Below the pieces are notes generated by a model. That model ran no database searches. It was not told where the DNA came from and saw only the letters and a program-made list of their open reading frames with translations. This document shows, in pieces, positions 41,503-50,142 of a stretch of DNA of 64,000 nucleotides (its first letter is position 1; each line of letters opens with the position of its first letter). A program made the translations under genes and the position numbers. Origin of the DNA: Amycolatopsis australiensis (GTDB lineage: Bacteria > Actinomycetota > Actinomycetes > Mycobacteriales > Pseudonocardiaceae); contig NZ_FPJG01000006.1 of assembly GCF_900119165.1 (NCBI RefSeq), forward strand, positions 6,138,001 to 6,202,000, written 5' to 3'.

Positions 41503-42080
41503 GTCTCCATCCCTTCCGCCAGCTGAGCCGCCTGACGCAGTGCGCGGTGCTGCAGCACTTTCGCGTTGCCGACGGTCACGCCCAGCTCGGCCGCCGCCTC
41601 CTTGAGCGAACAGGCCTGCAGGAACCGCAGGCGCAGGATCCGGCCGTACCGCTCGGGCAGCTGCGCCAGGATCGCCTCCGCGCGGGCCAGTATGCCCGGG
41701 TCCACGGTGCCTTCCTCGAAGGCGGCGACGTCGCGTTCCTCGTCGAGCGTCGTGATCTCCCGGCCGAGCGTGCGCCGCCAGTGCCCGGCCAGCACCGTCC
41801 GGGCCGTGGCCAGCAGGTATGCCCGTACCTCGCCGACGCTCGCCGAGACGCGCAGCGGCCGCAACGCGGTCAGGAAGACCTCGGTCGTGAGGTCCTCCGC
41901 GTCGGGCCGGTTGCCCACCTTCGAGAACATCAGCCGGTAGACGCGGTCGACGTTGTCGCGGTAGACCGCCTCCCAGTCCGGGTAGACGTCCGCGCCGACC
42001 GCGTGCAGCCGCGGGCGCGGCGCCGCGCCCGCCTCGTCCTGTTCGGCGCGCCTGCGCCGGAACCGCTGTGCCACCGGCAC
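41499..42080 (-). CDS. ECF-family RNA polymerase sigma factor
   Basis: A 193-residue sigma factor with region 2 (DRVYRLMFSKVGNRPDAEDL, then TTEVFLTALRPL) and region 4 (LPERYGRILRLRFLQACSLK, then ELGVTVGNAKVLQHRAL). The GTG at 42080 follows AGAAGG; the frame to 42203 crosses the control region. It is translationally coupled to a membrane Rieske protein rather than a recognised anti-sigma. Targets are probably its own operon and the divergent haloperoxidase gene, both preceded by the same bipartite element. Confidence 0.92.
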   Translation of the reverse strand: MPVAQRFRRRRAEQDEAGAAPRPRLHAVGADVYPDWEAVYRDNVDRVYRLMFSKVGNRPDAEDLTTEVFLTALRPLRVSASVGEVRAYLLATARTVLAGHWRRTLGREITTLDEERDVAAFEEGTVDPGILARAEAILAQLPERYGRILRLRFLQACSLKEAAAELGVTVGNAKVLQHRALRQAAQLAEGMET

Positions 42081-42119
42081 CGCCCGCCTTCTCCCCGCCG
42101 ACTCTTCTCCCACCACCCG

Positions 42120-42143
42120 AGGGATACGCGGCGGGGTTACGCC
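42120..42143 (-). promoter_or_regulatory. Bipartite element facing the ECF sigma gene
   Basis: On the minus strand CGTAACC (42141-42135), six bases, then CGTATCC (42128-42122). It shares 20 of 24 bases with the cupredoxin element. It ends 41 bases from the sigma start codon. Confidence 0.75.
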
Positions 42144-42164
42144 GTAACCGGTGACCGTATCCGG
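42141..42164 (+). promoter_or_regulatory. Bipartite element facing the haloperoxidase gene
   Basis: CGTAACC (42143-42149), six bases, then CGTATCC (42156-42162), ending 33 bases before the ATG at 42196. With the opposite element it forms the palindrome GGTTACG-C-CGTAACC (42135-42149). Confidence 0.7.
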
Positions 42165-42195
42165 GAGCGGACCATCCGACGACCCGGGGAGCGCC

Positions 42196-43464
42196 ATGAC
42201 CACATCGATGTCCCGCCGTCAGCTGCTCGTCTCGGGCGGGACGGCCGCCGCCGTCCTCGCCACCACCGGCCTGCCGGGACCGGCCGCCGCCGCACCGCCC
42301 CGCCCGAACGGCGCGGACGTCGTCCTCGCCTGGAACCGCGAGCTGCTGGCCGTCGTGCGCACGCCCGGCCTGCAGCCCGCGACCGTGCACCCGACGCGGA
42401 GTTTCGCGCTGCTGCACGCGGCGATGCACGACGCCGTCGTCGCGACGGCCGGCACCGGGCGGCCCTACCTGTTCACCGTCGACGTCCCGGGCCACGCGGC
42501 GCCGGAAGCGGCGGCGGCGCAGGCCGCGCACGACGTGCTGGCCACGCTCTACCCGAGCGAGGGCAGCGAGTTCGCGAGCCTGCTGGCCGGGCAGCTGGTC
42601 CGGGTGGGCCCGGCGGGCCGGGACGCGGGCGTGCGGGCCGGGCGGCTGGTCGCCCGGCTGCTGCTCGGCCTGCGCGCGAACGACGGCTCGGCCGCTGTCC
42701 CGCCGGTACCGGCCCCCGGGACGGCGCCCGGGCAGTACCGGCCGGCCCCGCCCGCGTTCGCGCCGGCGGTGTTCACCCACTGGCCCGCCGTGACGCCGTT
42801 CGTGCTCGACCGGGCGGAGCAGTTCCGGCCCGGCCCGTACCCGGCGCTGACCGGCGAGCGGTACGCCCGCGCGGTGCGCGAAGTGGCGGCGGCCGGGCGT
42901 GACACGAGCACGACCCGCACCGCCGACGAGACGGTCCGGGCACGGTTCTGGGCGGCGCCGATCTGGAACTACTGGAACGAGATCGCGCAGGCGGTGGTCG
43001 GCGGTTCCCGCGGCGGCCTGCTGGTCGCGGCCCGCGTGTTCGCCCGGCTCAACCTGGCGTTCGCCGACGCGGTGATCGCGTTGTACGAGGCGAAGTACCA
43101 CTACCGGATCTGGCGCCCGATCACGGCGATCCGCCTGGCGGGCGAGGACGGCAACCCGGCGACGGAGGCGATCCCGGACTGGTCGAGCTTGGCGAACACC
43201 CCGCCCGACCCGGCGTACCCGGGCGCGCACAGCGTCGTCTCGCAGGCGGGGGCGCTGGTGCTGCGCCAGGAGTACGGGCCGCGGTGGCCGCTGGCGGTGA
43301 CGTCCGAGGCGCTGCCGGGCGTGGTCCGCCGGTTCGCGACGTTCCAGGACGCCGCCGACGAAGCCGGGCTGAGCCGGATCGTGGCCGGCGTGCACACGCG
43401 TCTCGACCACGAAGCCGGGCGGCAGCTGGGCCTCGACGTCGCCGCCTTCGTGCTCCGCCCGTGA
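42196..43464 (+). CDS. Secreted vanadium haloperoxidase/PAP2-type enzyme
   Basis: A 422-residue exported enzyme. The N-terminus has a Tat motif (SRRQLLVSGGTAAAVLA). The phosphate or vanadate site is spread over KYHYRIWRPI (Lys and Arg), PGAHSV (Gly-Ala-His-Ser) and GVHTRLDHEAG (Arg and His), as in bacterial vanadium-dependent haloperoxidases and acid phosphatases. It would use peroxide and halide, or hydrolyse phosphoesters; sequence alone does not decide. It is divergent from the ECF operon, with a shared control region, so it probably belongs to the same response. Confidence 0.87.
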   Translation: MTTSMSRRQLLVSGGTAAAVLATTGLPGPAAAAPPRPNGADVVLAWNRELLAVVRTPGLQPATVHPTRSFALLHAAMHDAVVATAGTGRPYLFTVDVPGHAAPEAAAAQAAHDVLATLYPSEGSEFASLLAGQLVRVGPAGRDAGVRAGRLVARLLLGLRANDGSAAVPPVPAPGTAPGQYRPAPPAFAPAVFTHWPAVTPFVLDRAEQFRPGPYPALTGERYARAVREVAAAGRDTSTTRTADETVRARFWAAPIWNYWNEIAQAVVGGSRGGLLVAARVFARLNLAFADAVIALYEAKYHYRIWRPITAIRLAGEDGNPATEAIPDWSSLANTPPDPAYPGAHSVVSQAGALVLRQEYGPRWPLAVTSEALPGVVRRFATFQDAADEAGLSRIVAGVHTRLDHEAGRQLGLDVAAFVLRP

Positions 43465-43631
43465 GTTGCCGGGGCCGTGGTGGTCCGGCGCCTCACGGCG
43501 GCAGGCGTCGGCTCTGACGCCCGTCGGCGCCACAGCGGCCAGGCGGGGCACGTCCCCGCCGGTCCGGCGCCGGACCTCCTCCCCACCGATGAGCGGCAGC
43601 CGCAGGCGTGGTGCAGCCGCCGGCGCCGGCG

Positions 43632-44756
43632 CTAGATCTCCTGCCCGCCGGCGAACGCCGCCACCAAGCCGTGGGGTGCGTCGGCGCCGTAGAGGAACTC
43701 GTGCAGCCGCGTGCCGTCCGCCGCCGCTTCCTTGCCGCGCGGGAACATCGCCGCTTCGTACTCGGCCAAGGCCGACTCCACGTCCTCCGGGTGCGCCGCG
43801 ATCGCCTTCGCGAGTTCCGAGCCGTCGAACATGGCCAGATTGGCGCCTTCGCCGTTCGGTGCCGCGAGGTGCGCGGCGTCACCCACCAGTGTCACCCCCG
43901 GCACCCGGTCCCAGTGGTGCCCGATCGGCAGTGCGAACAGCGGCCGCAGCACCGGGGCGGTGTCGCTGCCGGTGATCAGCGCCGTCAGCTCCGGCGCCCA
44001 GCCGTCGAACTCCCGCGCGACCCGCGCGGCCGCCGCGGCGGGGTCGGTGAAGTCGATGGCGGCGAACCAGTCCTGCGGCTCGGTCAGCGCCACGTAGGCG
44101 TGGAGGGTGCCGCCCTTCTCCCGGTGCGCCTGGATCCCCTTGCCGGGCGCGAGTGCCATCATCGAGCCGCCGCCGACCGCTTTCGCCGCGGCCGGGTGGC
44201 GGGTGTCGCTGTCGAACAGGTAGGTCTCGACGAACGACCGGCCGACGTACTCGGGTATGGCGGCCGAAAGCAGCGGCCGGACGCGCGACCACGCGCCGTC
44301 CGCGCCGACGAGCAGGTCCGCCACCACCGTGCTGCCGTCGGCGAACGTCACCTCGTGGCGGCCCTCCCCCACGGTCCGGGCGCCGGTGCCCCGGTGTCCC
44401 CATCGGACGGTGCCGGCGGGCAGCGCGTCGAGCAGCATCCGCCGCAGCTCGCCGCGCTGCACCTCCGGACGTCCGCCCGTACCGTCGTCGGGCTCGTCGT
44501 GCAGGACGGTGCCGTCGCGGTCCAGCACCCGGGTCGCCTGGCGGCCCGGCAGGACGAGGGCGCGGAACTCGTCCACCAGGCCGGCCGCTTCGAGGGCGAG
44601 CTGCCCGTTGTGCTCGTGGATGTCGAGCATGCCGCCTTGAGCGCGGGCCGCCGGGGACGCCTCCGCCTCGTAGACCGTGGCCGGGATGCCGTGGACGTGC
44701 AGGACGCGGGCGAGGGTGAGGCCGCCGAGGCCGGCGCCGATGATCGTGACGTTCAC
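43632..44756 (-). CDS. FAD-dependent monooxygenase (TetX-like)
   Basis: A 374-residue flavoprotein of the class A monooxygenases. It shows the dinucleotide motif GAGLGGLTLARVL, the DG-type motif LVGADGAWSRVRP, and the FAD-binding GD motif TLVGDAAHLAAPNGEGANLA. The last form is close to TetX and related drug-inactivating hydroxylases. GTG at 44756 follows AAGGAGT. It is divergent from a TetR regulator over two tandem 15-base palindromes. It probably hydroxylates an aromatic compound that also releases the repressor. Confidence 0.9.
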   Translation of the reverse strand: MNVTIIGAGLGGLTLARVLHVHGIPATVYEAEASPAARAQGGMLDIHEHNGQLALEAAGLVDEFRALVLPGRQATRVLDRDGTVLHDEPDDGTGGRPEVQRGELRRMLLDALPAGTVRWGHRGTGARTVGEGRHEVTFADGSTVVADLLVGADGAWSRVRPLLSAAIPEYVGRSFVETYLFDSDTRHPAAAKAVGGGSMMALAPGKGIQAHREKGGTLHAYVALTEPQDWFAAIDFTDPAAAAARVAREFDGWAPELTALITGSDTAPVLRPLFALPIGHHWDRVPGVTLVGDAAHLAAPNGEGANLAMFDGSELAKAIAAHPEDVESALAEYEAAMFPRGKEAAADGTRLHEFLYGADAPHGLVAAFAGGQEI

Positions 44757-44772
44757 GGTGACTCCTTCAGGT

Positions 44773-44805
44773 TGGAATGCCATTCCATGTTGGAACGTCG
44801 TTCCA
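44773..44805. promoter_or_regulatory. Two tandem TetR operators
   Basis: TGGAATG-C-CATTCCA (44773-44787) and TGGAACG-T-CGTTCCA (44791-44805) are both perfect 15-base palindromes, with centres 18 bases apart. They fill the gap between the divergent monooxygenase and TetR start codons. Confidence 0.88.
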
Positions 44806-44824
44806 GATGTGTCAAGATGGCCGC

Positions 44825-45532
44825 ATGGCAACGCGGACGCGCCGGGCCCAGCGGCGCACTGAGGCCCTCACCCGGGAGCGCATCGTCGAGGCGGCCGTCG
44901 AGCTGCTCGACACGGCCGGCGAGAGCGGGCTGACGTTCCGGGCGCTGACCGAGCGGCTCGCGACCGGCGCCGGCGCGATCTACTGGCACGTCGCGAACAA
45001 GAACGAGCTGCTCGACGCGGCCACCGACGGCGTCGTCGCCGCCGCGCTGGCCGTCGAGCCCGCGGACTCGCCCCGCGACGGGATCCGCGCCGCCGCGCTC
45101 GGGCTGTTCGACGCGATCGAGCGTCACCCCTGGCTCGCCGCGCAGCTCGCCCTGCAGCTGTCGCGCAGCCCGTGGGGGTCGGTGACCCCGCGGATCTTCG
45201 AAAGCATCGGCAGGCAGGTGCTCGCGCTCGGCGTGCCGGAAGGCAGCCTTTTCACCGCGACGTCGGCGCTGGTGCACTACGTTCTCGGCGCGGCGGGCCA
45301 GAACGCCGCGAACGCGGGCGGCCCGCCGTCCGAAGTCGACCGTGCCGAGTTCCTCGACGCGGTTTCGCAGGCGTGGGAAGAACTCGATCCCGGCGACTAC
45401 CCGTTCACGCGGGCGATCGCGGCCGAGATCCGCGGGCACGACGACCGCGAGCAGTTCCTCGCCGGGATCGACCTCGTCCTCGCCGGCATCACCGCCGTCC
45501 ACCTGGGAGGCGATGCCGGTGCGGATCGCTGA
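44825..45532 (+). CDS. TetR-family repressor
   Basis: A 235-residue repressor with a Tet-type HTH (about 15-60; LTFRALTERLATGAGAIYWH) and a TetR_C-like domain with HPWLAAQLALQLSRSPWG. It probably binds the two palindromes just upstream and controls itself and the divergent FAD monooxygenase, as tetR does for tetX/tetA. ATG at 44825 is chosen; the frame upstream passes through the operators. The last 20 bases overlap the next gene, suggesting an operon. Confidence 0.9.
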   Translation: MATRTRRAQRRTEALTRERIVEAAVELLDTAGESGLTFRALTERLATGAGAIYWHVANKNELLDAATDGVVAAALAVEPADSPRDGIRAAALGLFDAIERHPWLAAQLALQLSRSPWGSVTPRIFESIGRQVLALGVPEGSLFTATSALVHYVLGAAGQNAANAGGPPSEVDRAEFLDAVSQAWEELDPGDYPFTRAIAAEIRGHDDREQFLAGIDLVLAGITAVHLGGDAGADR

Positions 45533-45980
45533 CGAGGACTACCTGTGGTTCGCCGGGCGCGCGCTCGACGGCATGGCGGCAATCCTGGCCGAGCTCGGCG
45601 ACGAGCGGGCGAACCGCCGTCCGGACCTGCCCGGCGCCAACTCGCCCTACGCGATCGTCACGCACTGCCTCGGCGTGCTGGAGTTCTGGGCCGGCTCGCT
45701 CGTCGCCGGACGCGCGGTGGAGCGTGACCGGGACGCGGAGTTCACCGCGACGGGACCGGTCGCTGAGCTGCTGGACCGGGCGGCCGCCGCCAAGGAGCGG
45801 CTGCGCGCCGACGTGGCCGCCGCCGAGCCCGCGGCGCCGTTGCGGGCCCGGCCGCCGGCGAAGTACGCGGACACGCCGGCGGGCCGTTCACAGGGCGGCG
45901 CGCTGCAGCACGTCTACGAGGAACTGGCGCAGCACCACGGCCAGCTGGAGCTGACCCGCGACGTCCTCCGCCACGTATGA
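45513..45980 (+). CDS. DinB/maleylpyruvate-isomerase-like protein
   Basis: A 155-residue helical protein. The pattern THCLGVLEFWAGSLVAGRAV, then VYEELAQHHGQLELTRDVL places three His where DinB-family enzymes bind metal. In actinomycetes these are mycothiol-linked or uncharacterised. GGGAGG precedes the ATG at 45513, inside the end of the TetR gene, so it is co-translated with it. Confidence 0.78.
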   Translation: MPVRIADEDYLWFAGRALDGMAAILAELGDERANRRPDLPGANSPYAIVTHCLGVLEFWAGSLVAGRAVERDRDAEFTATGPVAELLDRAAAAKERLRADVAAAEPAAPLRARPPAKYADTPAGRSQGGALQHVYEELAQHHGQLELTRDVLRHV

Positions 45981-46005
45981 CACTCAGTGCCAGAACCGGC
46001 CGGCT

Positions 46006-46734
46006 TCACCGCTCGCCGTCGCGCAGGGCCGCGCCCACCTTGGCGACGACTTCGTGCAGGGGCGTCGCCGTGGTCAGGACCGCGACGACCGTCGACCCGT
46101 CGCCCGCCGGGGCGCGGAAGGCGTCGGCGACCAGCGCGAACGCCTCGGCCGCCGCGGCCTTGATGTCGTCCTTGCCGCCGGCGCGCAGCCACCGCCGGAG
46201 CACGTGGTTGTTGGCGGCCGCGATCGCCGCCGCGGCGACGGCCGCGCGCAGGCTCGCCGTCTCGTCGCCCTGTTCCTCGAAGCGGGCCTGCAGGTAGCGC
46301 GCGAGCACGCGCTGGTAGCGATCGACGGTCGCGACCTCCTTGTCGCGCAGCGCGGGCACCGCGCGGGTCAGCGCGAAGCGCTTGAGCGACACGTCCAGCT
46401 CGCCGGCGTAGGAGTCGAGGACCAGGCCGACCGCCGCGCAGGCGACGTCGATCGGGTCGCGCGCCGGGTCCGCGGTGGCGAAGGCCGCCTCCATCTCGGC
46501 CACGATCTCGTCGTGGTTGGCGAAGAGGACGTCGTCCTTGGTGTCGAAGTACCGGAAGAACGTGCGGCGGCCCACCCCGGCGGCGGCCGCGATGTCGTCG
46601 ACGGTCGTGGCCTCGTAGCCGTTGGCCGCGAACAGGTCCACGGCCGCGGAGGCGAGCGCGCGGCGCAGCTGCCGCCGTCCGGCGGGGGTCGCCCCGACCC
46701 GGGTGGCCGGCGCGCGGCGCGGCGAATCGGTCAT
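46006..46734 (-). CDS. TetR-family regulator
   Basis: A 242-residue regulator. The HTH (about 25-70) reads LFAANGYEATTVDDIAAAAG, then VGRRTFFRYFDTKDD. The C-terminal domain carries LRAAVAAAAIAAANNHVLRR, typical of a large actinobacterial TetR group. ATG at 46734 is chosen; the frame continues across the operator to 46866. It is divergent from an unknown gene at 46833, with a perfect 23-base palindrome between them. Confidence 0.88.
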   Translation of the reverse strand: MTDSPRRAPATRVGATPAGRRQLRRALASAAVDLFAANGYEATTVDDIAAAAGVGRRTFFRYFDTKDDVLFANHDEIVAEMEAAFATADPARDPIDVACAAVGLVLDSYAGELDVSLKRFALTRAVPALRDKEVATVDRYQRVLARYLQARFEEQGDETASLRAAVAAAAIAAANNHVLRRWLRAGGKDDIKAAAAEAFALVADAFRAPAGDGSTVVAVLTTATPLHEVVAKVGAALRDGER

Positions 46735-46759
46735 GCCGGGACGGTAGCAGCCGGTCTTG

Positions 46760-46782
46760 CTAACGGCACTCAGTGCCGTTAG
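46760..46782. promoter_or_regulatory. Perfect 23-bp TetR operator
   Basis: CTAACGGCACT (46760-46770), a central C, then AGTGCCGTTAG (46772-46782). It lies 25 bases upstream of the TetR start and 50 bases upstream of the divergent gene. Its core CACTCAGTGCC recurs at about 45981-45991. Confidence 0.85.
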
Positions 46783-46832
46783 ACTGTGTGACGCCCCTCC
46801 CCCCTCCCCGCCCGAGCGGAAAGGCGTCGACG

Positions 46833-47282
46833 ATGTCGCTCGACCAGCAGGTGCAGCCCGCCCCATCCGGCGACCCGGTGGACACGTACTACGGCAGGCT
46901 GTTCGGCTGGCCGGTGCGGTGGCGCGGCGGCCAGCCGTTCCTGGCGCTGGAGCACGGGATGTGCGCGGTGACGCTCCCCAAGCTCAGCGCGGCCCCGGTC
47001 CTGACCCGCCTGGCGGCAACGGGCTGCCAGGGCCCGTCGATGGTCTTGCCGACCCAGCACGGCGCGCGGGTGGCACTGCTGGCGGAGACGGACGGACTGA
47101 TCCCGCCGCGCGACGCGCTGCCGAGGGACGTCGACGTGCTCGCGTGGGGAACACTGCTCCCGTTGCCGGTGGGCACCCGCCGCCGGGAGGTGGCAACGGA
47201 GTGGCTGACGGCCCCGGACCCGCACCGGCGCTGGCTGCCCAGCCTGGGCGCGATCCTGGCGGCCATCCCGGCCCGCCTCTGA
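46833..47282 (+). CDS. Unknown protein facing TetR
   Basis: A 149-residue soluble protein. TYYGRLFGWPVRWRGGQPFL at the start recalls the N-terminal portion of actinobacterial primase/polymerase-like or glyoxalase-like proteins, but the match is too weak to name it. Later it has RVALLAETDGLIPPRDALPR and a C-terminal helix. AAAGG precedes the ATG. Its position across a perfect TetR palindrome suggests that it is the regulator target. Confidence 0.6.
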   Translation: MSLDQQVQPAPSGDPVDTYYGRLFGWPVRWRGGQPFLALEHGMCAVTLPKLSAAPVLTRLAATGCQGPSMVLPTQHGARVALLAETDGLIPPRDALPRDVDVLAWGTLLPLPVGTRRREVATEWLTAPDPHRRWLPSLGAILAAIPARL

Positions 47283-47750
47283 ACCGGCGCGAGCCTGCGG
47301 CGGCCTGGGTCCGCCGCTGGACCGGCACTGCCCGGCCCAGTCCGCCGGCGCGCGACTGAAGTTGCCCGGCTCCGGCCCAAGCCGCCAGCGGCCGGGCTAC
47401 CGCCGCAGCGCGCCGCACCGGCGCCCGCGACTGAACTTGCCCGGCCCCACCCGCCAACGGCCGGGCTACCGCCGCGGCACGCCACACCCGCCCAGCCCAC
47501 CAGCGCCCACACCGAACATGCCCAGCCCCGGCCCAACCCGCCAACAGCCGGACCCGCCGCCGCGGCACGCCACACCGGCCCAGCCCACCAGCGCCCACCA
47601 CCGAACATGCCCAGCCCCGGCCCAACCCGCCAACAGCCGGACCGCCACCCCGGCACGCCACACCGGCGGGATCGTCCTCGCTGGGTGAACCCCCGGCGCC
47701 GGAACGGCTCACCCACCGCGCGCCGCCGATCTCGCAGCCGCCGGATCGTC
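47283..47750. repeat. Degenerate tandem repeat array, non-coding
   Basis: Four main copies start near 47355, 47430, 47512 and 47601, with periods of 75, 82 and 89, and a partial copy lies near 47328. Each contains a version of TGCCCRGCCCCGGCCCAACC, then GCCAACAGCCGGACCGCC, and GGCACGCCACACCGGC. Copies 3 and 4 are nearly identical over about 45 bases. Proline/Arg-rich frames here are artefacts. It separates convergent genes. Confidence 0.75.
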
Positions 47751-49004
47751 CTAACGGGACCCTGCCAGCCACGGCAAGCCCGCCGGGCTGCCGCGGTCGA
47801 TCCAGTCCGCCAGGCGGTCCCGGGCGAACAGCTCGTCCAGCACCATGAACGCCGCACCGACGACACCCGCCCGGTCGCCCAGTCCCGCTCGGGCGATACG
47901 CAGGTCGCGAGTCGCCAATGGCAAGGACCGTCCGTAGATCTCCCGGCGGATCGTCGCCAGCAGCTGGTCGCCCGCGCCCGCCACTCCGCCGCCCAGTACC
48001 ACCAGTGACGGGTTGAAGAAGCTCACCAGCATCGCCAGCTGCTCGCCGATCAGCCTCCCCGCGTGCTCCAGCAGCTCCACCGCCGCGCGGTCGCCGCCGC
48101 TCGCCGCCCACGCGACGTCCTCCGCTTCGACCGTGCCCGTTCGCGCCAGCCGTTGCGCCAGCGCCGGGCTTCTCCCCTCGCGGGCCGCCGCTTCGCCGTC
48201 GCGGGCCAGTGCCGCTCCGCCCGCCAGTGCCTCCAGGCATCCGATGTTGCCGCAACGGCACACCACCGCCGTGGCTTCGCGGGCTGCCGTGTGGCCGATG
48301 TCGCCGGCGCAGCCCTGGCTGCCGCGGTGGAGCCGGCCGCCGGAAATCAGCCCGGCTCCGATTCCCGTGCCCAGCTTGACGTAGACGCAGTCCCCGACGT
48401 CCTTCGCCACCCCCGCCCGGTACTCGCCCAGCGCCATCGTGTTGACCTCGTTGTCCACCCACACCGGCGCGTCGTAGGCCGCCGCGAAACTCTCGCGCAC
48501 CGGGTAGCCGTCCCAGCCCGGCATGATCGGGGGCGCGCTCGGCCGCCCGGTCGCGAACTCGACCGGCCCCGGAAGCCCGAGCCCCACGCCCCAGACCGGG
48601 GCGCCGGGGCGCATCTCGTCGAACAACGCCCGCGCCCGGGCCAGCACGGGTTCCGGCCCGTCGGCGACGTCGATCCGCTCCGCGCGACGGTCCAGCAGCG
48701 AGCCCGCCAGGTCGGTGACGCCGGCGACGAGGCTCGTCGCGCCCAGCTCGGCCGCCAGCACGACCCCCGCTCCCGCCGACAACCGCAGCTCGCGGGGCGC
48801 GCGGCCGCCCGTGGAGGCCCCCAGCTCGCCGTCCTCGACCAGGCCGGCACTCATCAAGTGACCGATGCGCTGGCTGATCGCCGTGCGGCCCAGTCCCGAC
48901 CGCCGGCCCAGCTCCGGCCGGGTGCGGGCCGCGCCGGAGCGCACGAGGTCCAGCACGGTCACGAGGTCGTCGAGCGGCGCGGGCACGCTCCGGGATCCGG
49001 GCAC
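47751..49004 (-). CDS. ROK-family transcriptional repressor
   Basis: A 417-residue ROK protein. The N-terminal HTH ([20 protein letters not shown]) is followed by the sugar-kinase-like domain with GTGIGAGLI and the zinc site [15 protein letters not shown]. NagC/XylR-type members sense a sugar or sugar phosphate. The GTG at 49004 follows GGAGG. It is divergent from a TIM-barrel isomerase and dehydrogenase pair, its probable targets. The C-terminus lies beside the repeat array. Confidence 0.92.
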   Translation of the reverse strand: MPGSRSVPAPLDDLVTVLDLVRSGAARTRPELGRRSGLGRTAISQRIGHLMSAGLVEDGELGASTGGRAPRELRLSAGAGVVLAAELGATSLVAGVTDLAGSLLDRRAERIDVADGPEPVLARARALFDEMRPGAPVWGVGLGLPGPVEFATGRPSAPPIMPGWDGYPVRESFAAAYDAPVWVDNEVNTMALGEYRAGVAKDVGDCVYVKLGTGIGAGLISGGRLHRGSQGCAGDIGHTAAREATAVVCRCGNIGCLEALAGGAALARDGEAAAREGRSPALAQRLARTGTVEAEDVAWAASGGDRAAVELLEHAGRLIGEQLAMLVSFFNPSLVVLGGGVAGAGDQLLATIRREIYGRSLPLATRDLRIARAGLGDRAGVVGAAFMVLDELFARDRLADWIDRGSPAGLPWLAGSR

Positions 49005-49059
49005 GGGCGGCCTCCTGACACTTCTGTCTCTTCTGCACGCAGTGTACAAAAGCGCGCTC

Positions 49060-49088
49060 TTGACACGCTTAAGTGGCGCGGCAAGACT
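49060..49088 (+). promoter_or_regulatory. Promoter of the isomerase operon
   Basis: TTGACA at 49060-49065 and AAGACT at 49083-49088 are 17 bases apart. CTTAAG lies within the spacer, and a TGTACA palindrome lies just upstream, near 49043; either may be part of the ROK operator. Confidence 0.5.
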
Positions 49089-49134
49089 TCCCGACGACTC
49101 GACCGGAGACCGCGACGACGCCAGGGACCCCGCC

Positions 49135-50142
49135 ATGACCCGACCGATCACGCTCTTCACCGGCCAGTGGGCCGATCTGCCGTTCGAGGAGGTGGCCGGG
49201 CTCGCCGGCGGCTGGGGCTACGACGGCCTGGAAATCGCCTCCTGGGGCGACCACCTCGACGTGTCGCGCTGGGACGACGCCGCCTACGTCCGCGGCCGCC
49301 GCGAGGTGCTGGCGCGCCACGGCCTCGACGTGTGGACCATCTCGAACCACCTCGTCGGCCAGGCCGTCTGCGACGACCCCATCGACGAGCGCCACCGCGG
49401 GATCCTGCCGGACCGCGTGTGGGGCGACGGCGAACCGGAAGGCGTGCGCCGGCGCGCCGCCGAGGAGATGAAGGACACCGCGCGGATGGCCGCCGCGCTC
49501 GGCGTCCGGACGGTCACCGGGTTCACCGGCTCGGCCATCTGGAAGACCGTCGCCATGTTCCCGCCGGTGCCCGACAGCATGATCGAAGCCGGGTACCGGG
49601 ACTTCGCGGACCGGTGGCACCCCATCCTCGACGTCTTCGACGAGGTCGGCGTGCGCTTCGCCTTCGAGGTCCACCCGAGCGAAATCGCCTACGACTACTG
49701 GACGACCCGGCGCGCGCTCGAGGCGATCGGCCACCGCGAGGCGTTCGGCCTCAACTGGGATCCGAGCCACATGGTGTGGCAGCAGGTCGACCCGGTGGGC
49801 TTCCTGCTCGACTTCAGCGACCGGATCTACCACGTCCACTGCAAGGACACGAAGGTGCAGACCGGCGACGGCCGCGCGGCCCGGCTGTCCTCGCACCTGC
49901 CGTGGGCCGACCCGCGCCGCGGCTGGGACTTCGTCTCCACGGGCCTGGGCGACGTGCCGTGGCAGCGCTGCTTCCGCACCCTCAACCACATCGGCTACCG
50001 GGGACCGCTGTCGATCGAGTGGGAGGACGCCGGCATGGACCGGCTCGTCGGCGCGCCCGCGGCGCTGGAGTTCGTCCGCACCAACGCGGTTTCGCCGTCG
50101 GACACGGCTTTCGACGCCGCCTTCGCCACGGACCGCTCGTGA
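49135..50142 (+). CDS. Sugar phosphate isomerase/epimerase (TIM barrel)
   Basis: A 335-residue protein of the xylose-isomerase-like TIM-barrel family. Metal-binding residues are seen in [34 protein letters not shown] and [10 protein letters not shown]. These enzymes isomerise or epimerise sugars or inositol derivatives such as keto-inosose. The ATG at 49135 has a weak ribosome-binding site. It overlaps the next gene as GTGA and is divergent from the ROK repressor, so it is a sugar-induced operon. Confidence 0.9.
   Translation: MTRPITLFTGQWADLPFEEVAGLAGGWGYDGLEIASWGDHLDVSRWDDAAYVRGRREVLARHGLDVWTISNHLVGQAVCDDPIDERHRGILPDRVWGDGEPEGVRRRAAEEMKDTARMAAALGVRTVTGFTGSAIWKTVAMFPPVPDSMIEAGYRDFADRWHPILDVFDEVGVRFAFEVHPSEIAYDYWTTRRALEAIGHREAFGLNWDPSHMVWQQVDPVGFLLDFSDRIYHVHCKDTKVQTGDGRAARLSSHLPWADPRRGWDFVSTGLGDVPWQRCFRTLNHIGYRGPLSIEWEDAGMDRLVGAPAALEFVRTNAVSPSDTAFDAAFATDRS

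Noticed and set aside
40802..42164. Reading CGTAACC and CGTATYC as a normal ECF -35/-10 pair
   Set aside because: ECF promoters need about 16-17 bases between the boxes; here there are six. The element is reported as unexplained instead.
46006..46734. Naming the TetR protein as the mycofactocin regulator MftR
   Set aside because: The HTH is generic and no mycofactocin genes are in the window.
47283..47750. Proline-rich reading frames in the repeat array
   Set aside because: Every frame is low-complexity, and period lengths are not multiples of three, so coding is unlikely.
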